Shown piece by piece: positions 24,706 through 30,427 of a DNA stretch of 30,427 bases. The notes beneath the pieces were generated by a model. It ran no database searches. It was not told the origin of the DNA and was given only the letters and a program-made list of their open reading frames with translations. This stretch comes from JBGLNL01 sp046484125 (GTDB lineage: Bacteria > Chloroflexota > Dehalococcoidia > SZUA-161 > SpSt-899): assembly GCA_046484125.1 (NCBI GenBank), contig JAWOBX010000041.1, forward strand, positions 1 to 30,427, in the 5' to 3' direction. Positions within the stretch are counted from its first letter, which is position 1. The number at the start of each line of letters is the position of its first letter. Both the position numbers and the translations under genes were made by a program.

Positions 24706-25137
24706 GTGAAGGACATTCCGGACTATCTCAAGAAAGTCGTAACAGGCGAAATTTCACCAACACCCATCAGTAAACTCATTGGATTTTCCCTTACTGAAGT
24801 CGAATACGGACGTGCCACCTTCGAACTCGATGCCGGTGATCAACATACCAATCCGTTTGGCCTCGTTCATGGCGGTCTCATCTGTGATATTGCCGATGCT
24901 GCTATGGGAGCGGCCTATCACAGCACACTCACAGACGATGAAACATGCTCAACGCTGGAACTGAAAATCAGCTTCTTAAAACCGGCACCCAGGGCAAAAC
25001 TTCGAGCCACGGGCAGAGTAATAAAGGAAGGCCGCTCGGTAGGCTTCGTGGAGTGTGACGTAATCGATGAGGGAGGTAGCCTGCTGGCCCGGGCAACCGG
25101 CACACTCCTCAAAATGACATCAGAAGCTGAAGGCTGA
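24706..25137 (+). CDS. Hotdog-fold thioesterase, PaaI family
   Basis: 143 residues. The classic hotdog signature NPFGLVHGGLICDIADAAMG (49-68) is intact, including the HGG that the other thioesterase in this window lacks. The C-terminal SVGFVECDVIDEGGSLLARATGT matches the family. It probably hydrolyses an acyl- or aryl-CoA; the substrate is unknown. The start is GTG at 24706 with GAGAGG 9 nt upstream. It stands alone between ligA and the YkgJ-like gene, with about 200 bp of non-coding sequence after it in which I see nothing clear. Confidence 0.9.
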   Translation: MKDIPDYLKKVVTGEISPTPISKLIGFSLTEVEYGRATFELDAGDQHTNPFGLVHGGLICDIADAAMGAAYHSTLTDDETCSTLELKISFLKPAPRAKLRATGRVIKEGRSVGFVECDVIDEGGSLLARATGTLLKMTSEAEG

Positions 25138-25345
25138 AGTACACCTGATACGACGTTGGCGCTTAAGGGCACGGAGCTCCTTTGCCGGATTTCCCAACGG
25201 GCCGGGCCTTAACCAGGATGTAGCACCAGGGATGGAGGCAGACAGCCAAACAGATGGATCGCGAAGCAATATGCAAAGCAGGGGTTTATCCGAGGGTGAG
25301 AGCGCCTGTGCCTGATTTGTCAGGGGGTTGGGTAGGTACAATTCA

Positions 25346-25765
25346 ATGAATGAAAAACCATGGTATCAAAACGGTCTTTATTTTGAATGCCAGCGCTGTG
25401 GCAATTGCTGCTCCGGTTTCCCCGGCTACGTACAGGTGAGCGATGAGGAAATTGGAGCAATCGCTATTCAGTTGGGAATAAGTGAATCTGATTTCCGCGA
25501 CCAGTACACCATTAATACAGACGGTCCGGGTTCACGCTTGATCGAGCGTGATAACAGTGACTGCGTTTTTTACAACTCGACCGCCGGCTGCGTTATATAC
25601 GAGAACAGACCCGTGCAATGCCGGACGTGGCCCTTCTGGGGCGAAAACCTGGTCAGTCCGCAGACCTGGGAAAACACGGCCAAAACATGCCCGGGCATTA
25701 ATCAGGGCAAATACCACAGCGTCAATGAAATAAAGGTCTGCATCAAAAGCGAAAGTCTCCAATGA
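25346..25765 (+). CDS. YkgJ-type cysteine-cluster protein
   Basis: 139 residues. The N-terminal motif CQRCGNCCSG (C15, C18, C21, C22), later Cys in SDCVFY and AGCVIYENRPVQCRTWPFWG, and a final TCPGI are the hallmarks of the YkgJ/Fe-S-zinc cluster family. These small proteins bind metal through the Cys set; their biochemical role is mostly unknown. The ATG at 25346 is preferred over an in-frame TTG at 25328 because the conserved part starts just after it. The stop is followed within 2-50 nt by the transglutaminase-like gene, so the two are probably one operon. Confidence 0.85.
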   Translation: MNEKPWYQNGLYFECQRCGNCCSGFPGYVQVSDEEIGAIAIQLGISESDFRDQYTINTDGPGSRLIERDNSDCVFYNSTAGCVIYENRPVQCRTWPFWGENLVSPQTWENTAKTCPGINQGKYHSVNEIKVCIKSESLQ

Positions 25766-25811
25766 GGTGTTATCGATACGTTTTTTTATGGAAAGGAACA
25801 GAACCGACACC

Positions 25812-26456
25812 ATGGAAAAGTACTTGAAATCCACCGCCTCAATCGACTCAGACAATGAGCTCATCAGGGAGACGGCGGACTGCCTCACTCGGGATATAAA
25901 GGATGACGTTGAGAAGGCATGCAAGCTTTTCTATTTCGCGCGGGACGAAATCAGGTATAATCCGTATTCAGCACTCTATCCAGCTGAGGCAAGCGGTATT
26001 CTCAGCCAGAGATACGGGTTCTGCGTACAGAAAGCTGTACTCCTTGCCGCGCTCGCACGTTCTGTCGCCATTCCGGCGCGACTGGGCTTTGTCGACATAC
26101 TCAATCATCAACTCCATCCCGAATGGCGAAGGATCTTTGGTTCGGATATGGTAGTCTATCACGGGTTCGCCGAACTGTATCTACACGGAACGTGGCTGAA
26201 GGCTACCCCCGCCTTTGACCTCAGGATGTGCCTGGAAAACGGTTTCATCCCTGTAGAATTCGATGGAATGAATCATGCCATGCTTCCCTCTCATAACGCG
26301 TATGGCAAACCACACATAGAGTATCTTGAGGCACATGGGTCTTATGAAGATTTACCCCTGGGTGAGATAATAAACGCGGTATATAAAGCCTATGGTGACA
26401 GATTCCTGGAGTGCTGGAAAAGTGGCCAATGGGATTACTATACCAGTTCAGTATAG
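25812..26456 (+). CDS. Transglutaminase-like cysteine protease-fold protein
   Basis: 214 residues from the ATG at 25812. The transglutaminase-core triad is visible: Cys71 in YGFCVQKAVLLAALAR, His117 in VVYHGFAELYLHGTW, and Asp136 in KATPAFD. No signal peptide or membrane segment is seen. Family members are peptidases, amidases or of unknown function; the reaction here cannot be named. An in-frame GTG at 25767 would add 15 residues and nearly abut the upstream stop. The later ATG is chosen because the EKYLKSTASIDSDN segment begins the family-like region, with AAGGAA 14 nt upstream. Start choice is uncertain. Confidence 0.8.
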   Translation: MEKYLKSTASIDSDNELIRETADCLTRDIKDDVEKACKLFYFARDEIRYNPYSALYPAEASGILSQRYGFCVQKAVLLAALARSVAIPARLGFVDILNHQLHPEWRRIFGSDMVVYHGFAELYLHGTWLKATPAFDLRMCLENGFIPVEFDGMNHAMLPSHNAYGKPHIEYLEAHGSYEDLPLGEIINAVYKAYGDRFLECWKSGQWDYYTSSV

Positions 26457-26501
26457 ATAACCGGGCACACCACGCCGATAATCCTGAATGGCGAGTATTA
26501 T

Positions 26502-26517
26502 TGTGATCGCTATCACA
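26502..26517 (+). promoter_or_regulatory. CRP/FNR-family type operator
   Basis: TGTGA-N6-TCACA with the central six bases TCGCTA is an exact match to the CRP half-site consensus. Its centre (26509.5) lies about 41 nt before the start predicted from the -10 at 26538-26543, the position of a class II activator site. It precedes the carboxymuconolactone-decarboxylase-like gene. Confidence 0.5.
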
Positions 26518-26534
26518 CAAAAAGAAATCGATGC

Positions 26535-26543
26535 TGGTATATT
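26535..26543 (+). promoter_or_regulatory. Extended -10 promoter of the carboxymuconolactone-decarboxylase-like gene
   Basis: TGGTATATT contains TGn plus TATATT (26538-26543). The -35 position falls in the downstream end of the CRP-like palindrome and does not match TTGACA, as expected for an activator-dependent promoter. The start would be near 26550. Confidence 0.45.
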
Positions 26544-26552
26544 GTCAAGGCT

Positions 26553-26593
26553 GTTTCCCCATGATTGGGGGATTCAAGGCGGTTGATCAGAGG
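26553..26593 (-). repeat. Inverted partial copy of the intergenic repeat
   Basis: Read on the minus strand the segment begins CCTCTGATCAACCGCC and continues ATCCCCCAATCATGGGG. This matches the left ends of the copies at 13807 (CTCTGATCAACC) and 29931. It lies in the 5' leader of the downstream gene. Confidence 0.45.
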
Positions 26594-26620
26594 TTACCTG
26601 AATACAGTCACGGAGGATAA

Positions 26621-27184
26621 ATGGCACGTATCAGATTATTGCGAGACCATGAGGCCCCGGAAGATACAAGAGAGATCTTCAGAAAGATAGAAGCTAACGG
26701 AGCAAAGGTTTTAAACCTTTATCGCGCAGTCGGGCACAGTCCGTCGACAGTATCGACTTTTATCAAGCTGGGTAATGTTTTGTTGAACCGTACCGTCCTC
26801 CCGCCACACTTGCGTGAGCTGGCTATACTGCGAATCGCCACTTTACTTGAGTGCGGCTATGAATGGACACAGCACGAGCCAATTGCTCGGGGTGCAGGTA
26901 TCACAGAATCGCAGTTAAACGACGTCGCCCGGTGGGATAGCGCAGACAGTTTCAGTGAAGTCGAACGGGCAGTTCTGAGGTACACCGATGAGGTGACCCT
27001 CAATAATAAGGTTTCAGATGAGACATTCTCAGGGCTGGAGAGGCATCTGGATGAACGAGACCTGGTTGAACTGACGCTGGCCATCGGTTACTGGGGCATG
27101 ATAGCCCGTGTACTCGTGCCTCTGGAAATTGAGGTTGAGGATAAGTCCATCGGCTCCACCGGAGACCTGCTGGGCAGATCATAG
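26621..27184 (+). CDS. Carboxymuconolactone decarboxylase family protein (AhpD-like fold)
   Basis: 187 residues, all-helical, with the family core LRELAILRIATLLECGYEWTQHEPIARGAGI (64-94) and a second LVELTLAIGYWGMIARVLVPLEIE. True AhpD proteins have a CxxC; here the motif is ECGYEWTQH with one Cys, as in the gamma-carboxymuconolactone decarboxylase-like subgroup. The reaction is unknown; peroxide or disulfide chemistry is possible but not supported by a Cys pair. GGAGG lies 5 nt before the ATG, a strong ribosome site. The gene has its own predicted CRP-type-regulated promoter and converges with the MBL-fold gene. Confidence 0.87.
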   Translation: MARIRLLRDHEAPEDTREIFRKIEANGAKVLNLYRAVGHSPSTVSTFIKLGNVLLNRTVLPPHLRELAILRIATLLECGYEWTQHEPIARGAGITESQLNDVARWDSADSFSEVERAVLRYTDEVTLNNKVSDETFSGLERHLDERDLVELTLAIGYWGMIARVLVPLEIEVEDKSIGSTGDLLGRS

Positions 27185-27239
27185 TCCGGCTCTGGGAGTA
27201 CCGAACGACAAGGCTCCCTGCATGGCTTTCGCCTGAACT

Positions 27240-27983
27240 TCAGATCAGGGGAAAGAAGTATTTTCGAATGAATTCAAAGTTCTGTTCCACCTGGTCCTTT
27301 CCTATTATAATGTTTCCATATTCCGTGCTGTGACCAGGCAGAAGGTACTCCGCTTCGAACCGGGCGAGTTTTTCAATGCTGGCTTTGAGCGCGTTGCCGT
27401 CACCGCCGGGAAAATCCGTCCTGCCCACGCTCCTGTTAAACACCGCGTCGCCCGTGATCAGGGCGCGGTTTTGCGGATCATAGACGCTTATCGAACCGGG
27501 GCAATGACCGGGTGTGTATATTATCTCAAGTTCAAAACGGCCGCCGCCGTTTCCGAGCACTAGAGAACCTTCCTGCAGATAGAAATCGGGCTCAAACTCC
27601 TCCATCGGCAACCCGATCATCTTGTGGAGATCTCTTCCCGTAGCGCGCCTGTATTCATCCTCCTGCTTGCTCAAGGTTATCAGCCCTCTTCGGTCAGCCG
27701 CTCCCTCACTTCCGGCACCGGCTATCACTTCACTCGCGCCACAGTGATCGGCATGGGAATGGGTATCAACGATAAGGCCGATCTCTTCAGGCTCTATGCC
27801 GTCCTGGCGCATCAAGGCTACCAGGTTCTCGTAGCATTTTTCCCCTGTTTCATTCACCCGGTAACCAGGATCCACAATCACATGCGGACGTTCACCCGGC
27901 AATACGCCACGGAACAGATAGCTATGGGCATTGTTGCCCCTCCCTTTCCAGATGTAACAATATAGATTCTCCGTCAACTCCAT
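27240..27983 (-). CDS. MBL-fold metallo-hydrolase
   Basis: 247 residues. The metal motif THSHADHCG (74-82), TPGHCPGS, the bridging-Asp segment ITGDAVF, GRTDFPGG and a final LPGHSTEYG show an intact metallo-beta-lactamase fold with two metal sites. The GRTDFPGG motif occurs in glyoxalase II and persulfide dioxygenase relatives, so a thioester or sulfur substrate is plausible but unproven. No signal peptide is seen. The ATG at 27983 lies about 20 nt downstream of a good promoter, with no clear ribosome site. It converges with the preceding plus-strand gene; the 55-bp gap holds only a weak GGGAG/CTCCC stem. Confidence 0.9.
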   Translation of the reverse strand: MELTENLYCYIWKGRGNNAHSYLFRGVLPGERPHVIVDPGYRVNETGEKCYENLVALMRQDGIEPEEIGLIVDTHSHADHCGASEVIAGAGSEGAADRRGLITLSKQEDEYRRATGRDLHKMIGLPMEEFEPDFYLQEGSLVLGNGGGRFELEIIYTPGHCPGSISVYDPQNRALITGDAVFNRSVGRTDFPGGDGNALKASIEKLARFEAEYLLPGHSTEYGNIIIGKDQVEQNFEFIRKYFFPLI

Positions 27984-28008
27984 AGCTCAATAAGCCCCCG
28001 TTCGGAGT

Positions 28009-28037
28009 ATTATAAACGATATAATATTTATATTCAA
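28009..28037 (-). promoter_or_regulatory. Promoter of the MBL-fold gene
   Basis: On the minus strand TTGAAT (28032-28037) and a perfect TATAAT (28009-28014) are separated by 17 nt. The start would be near 28002, giving a leader of about 20 nt. A plus-strand TATAAT (28020-28025) lies inside the spacer and could serve the divergent genes, but it has no -35. Confidence 0.6.
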
Positions 28038-28130
28038 TACAACGCGAAACGCGTGAAAACCGCGATTTTAACAAGTTTAGCTTGTCATTCCCTGATTCTC
28101 CGTTCCTTTACCCAAATTAAAGGAGTTATC

Positions 28131-28259
28131 ATGCCTTCCGGTTTAACAATACAGGTTATTAAAGCGGGGAAACAACGGCCGGGAGGATATAGAAATACAA
28201 TCTTTTCAAACGGCGTCTTTGAGCTGAAATCAATGCCTTGCGCTGAACCGCGATATTGA
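28131..28259 (+). CDS. Possible small protein of 42 residues
   Basis: A 42-residue frame begins at an ATG preceded by AAAGGAG with 6 nt spacing, a very good ribosome site in otherwise non-coding sequence. The product starts MPSGLTIQVIKAGKQRPGG and ends CAEPRY. It has no recognised domain, membrane segment or signal. It ends 26 nt before the DUF6657-like gene, so the two may be co-transcribed. It could also be a leader ORF or chance. The open frame extends upstream to 28053, but the extension lacks a ribosome site. Confidence 0.35.
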   Translation: MPSGLTIQVIKAGKQRPGGYRNTIFSNGVFELKSMPCAEPRY

Positions 28260-28285
28260 GATAAATTAAATGGGGAGTGCTTAAA

Positions 28286-28864
28286 ATGGAAGAGATGAAA
28301 AGCGCTATGGAGAGAGCTATGGAGAGAGCTGAGCGGATGGGCAAGCTTTCTTCAGAGGAACTACAAAAGCAGAGGGAGGCCCGTTACGCCCCAGTCGGTG
28401 ACGCAATAGCTCGGCGCTTTTTAGAGCATGGTTACACAAGTATACTGGCGGAACAACTGGAAAAAGTTGATGAGGAAGGGCAGACCATCGCTCTGAATTC
28501 AGCGTTGACCACCCTGGCGGAGAGCATCAGCCTCGATAACCGGGCGCTGACTGAAAGGGCGATTCAGGGCATAATGGAACTTGGTCGCAGTAGAAATACT
28601 GAACAGACGGCTGACGAGATAATGAACCTCTTTGGTCAGTATTCCTGGCAAAAGAAGCTATGGTATGAAGAAAATTCAGACCAAATAGGGAGAAACGTAA
28701 GGGAAAGGATGGGTCGGATGGGAATCGGCGGCAGCGCCGTTGGGGAAATCAATATCAATAATGACGAAACCTGGATCAAGCGGTCGACTGAGCTTCAAGA
28801 GGAATTTGACGAGAGGCTGGAGGGACTTAAGAAATCTCTAATCCAGTCGCTGGAACCGGACTAG
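28286..28864 (+). CDS. DUF6657-like helical protein of unknown function
   Basis: 192 residues from the ATG at 28286, chosen because GGGGAG lies 8 nt upstream; a GTG at 28277 is the alternative. The N-terminus MEEMKSAMERAMERAERMG and YAPVGDAIARRFLEHGY resemble, as I recall, the DUF6657 family common in Chloroflexota. The whole chain is charged and helical with likely coiled coils at both ends (REARY region and ELQEEFDERLEGLKKS). No enzyme motif, membrane segment or signal is visible. Function is unknown. The family name is from memory and is less certain than the coding call. Confidence 0.78.
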   Translation: MEEMKSAMERAMERAERMGKLSSEELQKQREARYAPVGDAIARRFLEHGYTSILAEQLEKVDEEGQTIALNSALTTLAESISLDNRALTERAIQGIMELGRSRNTEQTADEIMNLFGQYSWQKKLWYEENSDQIGRNVRERMGRMGIGGSAVGEININNDETWIKRSTELQEEFDERLEGLKKSLIQSLEPD

Positions 28865-28979
28865 AGGTTGTTGAATCCCTGCTCCCTGCATTGCTTCAGC
28901 CTTACACAGCGCGATTTCCGGCAAACCCCATCCAGCCCCTCCAGTTGCCTCCGACATTCGGCTAACCGATAGTGCGCTC

Positions 28980-29050
28980 CCCAAGAAGGAGAGGGGGCGA
29001 AAGGATACAGTGGGGGTTTCGGGGCCGCGCAACCCCGAGGTTTTCTTGGG
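28980..29050. terminator. Nested inverted repeat between convergent genes, likely bidirectional terminator
   Basis: An outer 8-bp inverted repeat CCCAAGAA/TTCTTGGG (28980-28987, 29043-29050) encloses a GC hairpin CGGGG/CCCCG (29020-29024, 29033-29037). On the plus strand AGGTTTTCTT follows the hairpin. It lies between the stops of the DUF6657-like gene and the minus-strand gene at 29067. Confidence 0.45.
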
Positions 29051-29066
29051 CGGGATATGAATTCTA

Positions 29067-29681
29067 TTATTTGCGCACCGCCGCGAAACGCCAGCGGGCA
29101 TACCAGCCGCCACCGTACCCCACCAGACGCAACTGTCGCGCCTTGCCGCTCCTGTAGATGCAGGGGACGTTGCGCTCACCCCTTTCATCCTGCCATACAG
29201 AGCCCAGGGCTACGATGGGGAATTCTTTGTGGATATTCGGATTCTTCTCGCCCAGCGCCAGGAGCTCGCGCAGGGCGGCCGGTTGGTACCCCCTCTGTCG
29301 AAGCTCTTTAAGCGCTTCGTTTGTTGATATATAGCGGTCAAAATGGATGAGCTCCACCACAGCATCGACCGTCCCCTTTCCTTTTGGCGGGAAGTTCTCA
29401 GGGGTGATGTCGGGATTGACCCAGTCGAACTTCGCCCGTTTGATGGCTTCGTCAAGCTCGAGCTGGTAATCCACTGTAACAGGATAATGGCCCGCGGGTG
29501 GTTTTTCCCCTGAAAGAGCTTTCTTAAGAATCTCTTTCAGTTCCTCCTGATTCCCGGTAAGCCTCTGGATCTCTTCCGGATCGACGTCTTTCGCTGCCGC
29601 CCACAATTGGCTTACAACCGCGGCAGTAAATTCATTGAATTGCTTTGCACTAATATTCGAGTTACCACTACGAGTCGTCAT
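29067..29681 (-). CDS. Uncharacterised protein with a conserved-looking C-terminal domain
   Basis: 204 residues, no signal or membrane segment. The N-terminal 60 are helical and polar. The rest contains VDAVVELIHFDRYISTNEAL, LRELLALGEKNPNIHKEFPI and a C-terminal segment running IVALGSVWQDERGERNVPCI to WRFAAVRK. From memory the pattern FPIVALGSVW...VPCI...F.AVRK recurs in unannotated proteins of candidate-phylum genomes, but I know no function. GGGAGGG lies 7 nt before the ATG at 29681, and a promoter is visible about 80 nt upstream. Coding is well supported; function is open. Confidence 0.8.
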   Translation of the reverse strand: MTTRSGNSNISAKQFNEFTAAVVSQLWAAAKDVDPEEIQRLTGNQEELKEILKKALSGEKPPAGHYPVTVDYQLELDEAIKRAKFDWVNPDITPENFPPKGKGTVDAVVELIHFDRYISTNEALKELRQRGYQPAALRELLALGEKNPNIHKEFPIVALGSVWQDERGERNVPCIYRSGKARQLRLVGYGGGWYARWRFAAVRK

Positions 29682-29756
29682 TTTCGTCCCTCCCTTTTTC
29701 TCCGGAAATCTAATCCATGCCGCTGGAAAAAGAATCTCCCTGGATAAACCGGATGA

Positions 29757-29786
29757 ATTTTATCACCAATATGGATACAGTCACAA
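29757..29786 (-). promoter_or_regulatory. Candidate promoter of the 29067-29681 gene
   Basis: On the minus strand TTGTGA (29781-29786) and TAAAAT (29757-29762) are separated by 18 nt, placing the start near 29750 and a leader of about 70 nt before the ATG at 29681. Confidence 0.4.
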
Positions 29787-29910
29787 TAGGCAGGTCCCGG
29801 TTTAAATCCGAGGCAAAATAATTTCAGCTTGAGCACAGGCATATCCGTGCCGCAGGTCATCAGGCCTGGTCCGGGCAAAGTAATCGGCCGGGATAGTGTA
29901 ATAACATTAC

Positions 29911-30039
29911 TGGTGTTGTCTGCAAAAACCTCAAATCAACCCCCTTGATCCCCCAATCTTGGGGGAAGTTTGTGTGGGGGACACCCCCAAAACCCCCGGC
30001 AGGAGTCATCTCCTGCACCTTTTTACAGTAAGGCCATAT
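29911..30039 (+). repeat. Tandem repeat unit 1 (129 bp)
   Basis: The unit begins TGGTGTTGTCTGCAAAAACC and ends AAGGCCATAT. It holds three hairpins: CCCCCA/TGGGGG (29950-29955, 29960-29965), TGGGGG/CCCCCA (29975-29980, 29984-29989) and GCAGGAG/CTCCTGC (29999-30005, 30010-30016). The last is followed by ACCTTTTT, a plus-strand terminator shape. It is almost identical to the next unit. Confidence 0.85.
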
Positions 30040-30040
30040 A

Positions 30041-30170
30041 TGGTGTTGTCTGCAAAAACCTCAAATCAACCCCCTCGATCCCCCAATCTTGGGGGATGTT
30101 TGTGTTGGGGGACACCCCCAAAACCCCCGGCAGGAGTCATCTCCTGCACCTTTTTGCAGTAAGGCCATAT
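30041..30170 (+). repeat. Tandem repeat unit 2 (130 bp)
   Basis: It repeats unit 1 with only a handful of differences (for example one extra G in the G run near 30105, and A to G in TTTTTACAG/TTTTTGCAG). The hairpin GCAGGAG/CTCCTGC (30130-30136, 30141-30147) plus TTTTT is kept. The near identity points to recent duplication. Confidence 0.85.
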
Positions 30171-30427
30171 GTTGGGATACCTCGCCTGTCAACCTTTCCT
30201 GATGACGCTCTAATTACTTGACACTCATCAACTTTGACCCAACTTCTACAGTTTTTCCAAAAATCGAAGCTAATTTTGGGGGTTTTGAAATCTTTGGCAC
30301 CACAAATGCCCCTGTTTAACACTGTCCCAGGATAACTTCTGCTAGGCTACCTGCCGTACCGATGGCGGGATGGCCACGCCGACAGCCTGGAGCACCTTGC
30401 CTGCCACTCCCCGAACAGGGGTGCGTA
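30171..30427. other. Unassigned right end
   Basis: No complete gene is visible. On the minus strand a frame enters from the right edge and stops at about 30345, reading RTPVRGVAGKVLQAVGVAIP near its end. It could be the tail of a protein lying outside the window, but it is too short to identify. A segment TTGACACTCATCAACTTTGA (30219 onward) loosely resembles repeated motifs at IS21-type ends, which is only a suggestion. Confidence 0.25.

Noticed and set aside
25138..25345. Degraded gene between the second thioesterase and the YkgJ-like gene
   Set aside because: A 73-codon minus frame exists but shows no domain or start signal; I cannot support a pseudogene call.
29678..29878. 66-codon minus-strand frame upstream of the 29067-29681 gene
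   Set aside because: It overlaps the predicted promoter and ribosome site of that gene and has no ribosome site of its own; its Cys/Gly-rich sequence is suggestive but not enough.
29911..30170. CRISPR array
   Set aside because: Only two units of 130 bp with no spacers between them and no cas genes in the window.
29959..30322. Several short frames across the tandem repeats and the right end
   Set aside because: The similar peptides arise because the DNA repeats; proline/glycine-rich output with no start signals.

Overview
The window looks like the chromosome of an anaerobic bacterium that ferments or oxidises amino acids. Two ferredoxin-dependent 2-oxoacid oxidoreductases, a complete branched-chain-amino-acid type ABC transporter, an HdrA/NfnB-type flavoprotein and a DUF6657-like protein together suggest Chloroflexota of the Dehalococcoidia type. 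That assignment is an inference from gene content and style, not from a marker gene. I see no rRNA, tRNA, CRISPR array or intact transposase.

Layout. Bases 1-3669 (minus) hold most of a very large soluble sensor histidine kinase, cut by the left edge, behind a strong promoter and a structured leader of about 270 nt. Bases 4189-13769 are a minus-strand cluster read in the order solute-binding lipoprotein, livH, livM, livG, livF, iorA, iorB, paaK-like ligase, ACT-domain protein. Several junctions overlap (ATGA, TAATG, TTGA). Bases 14445-22420 are a second minus-strand operon: korD, korA, korB, kor gamma, an 1104-residue HdrA/NfnB-like fusion, a class I/II aminotransferase and a hotdog thioesterase. 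It starts at an extended -10 promoter near 22471 and ends before a 26-bp perfect hairpin at 14321-14374. From 22574 the strand switches: ligA, a second thioesterase, a YkgJ-type cysteine-cluster protein, a transglutaminase-like protein and a carboxymuconolactone-decarboxylase-like protein are on plus. An MBL-fold hydrolase (minus), a small ORF plus a DUF6657-like protein (plus) and an uncharacterised conserved-looking protein (minus) follow. The last 500 bases carry two tandem 130-bp repeats and an unassigned end.

How the genes may work together. The Liv system would import amino acids. The aminotransferase would convert them to 2-oxoacids. IorAB (aryl pyruvates) and KorABCD (2-oxoglutarate or another 2-oxoacid) would oxidise these to acyl-CoA and reduced ferredoxin. 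The PaaK-like ligase and the thioesterase would handle the CoA esters. The HdrA/NfnB fusion is the natural candidate to move electrons between ferredoxin, NAD(P) and a further carrier, possibly by flavin-based bifurcation. This fusion inside a Kor operon is the most interesting item in the window.

A family of diverged intergenic repeats (about 90-130 bp, C/G-rich, with nested hairpins) occurs in the non-coding gaps at 5944, 12392, 13807, 26553 (inverted) and twice at 29911-30170.
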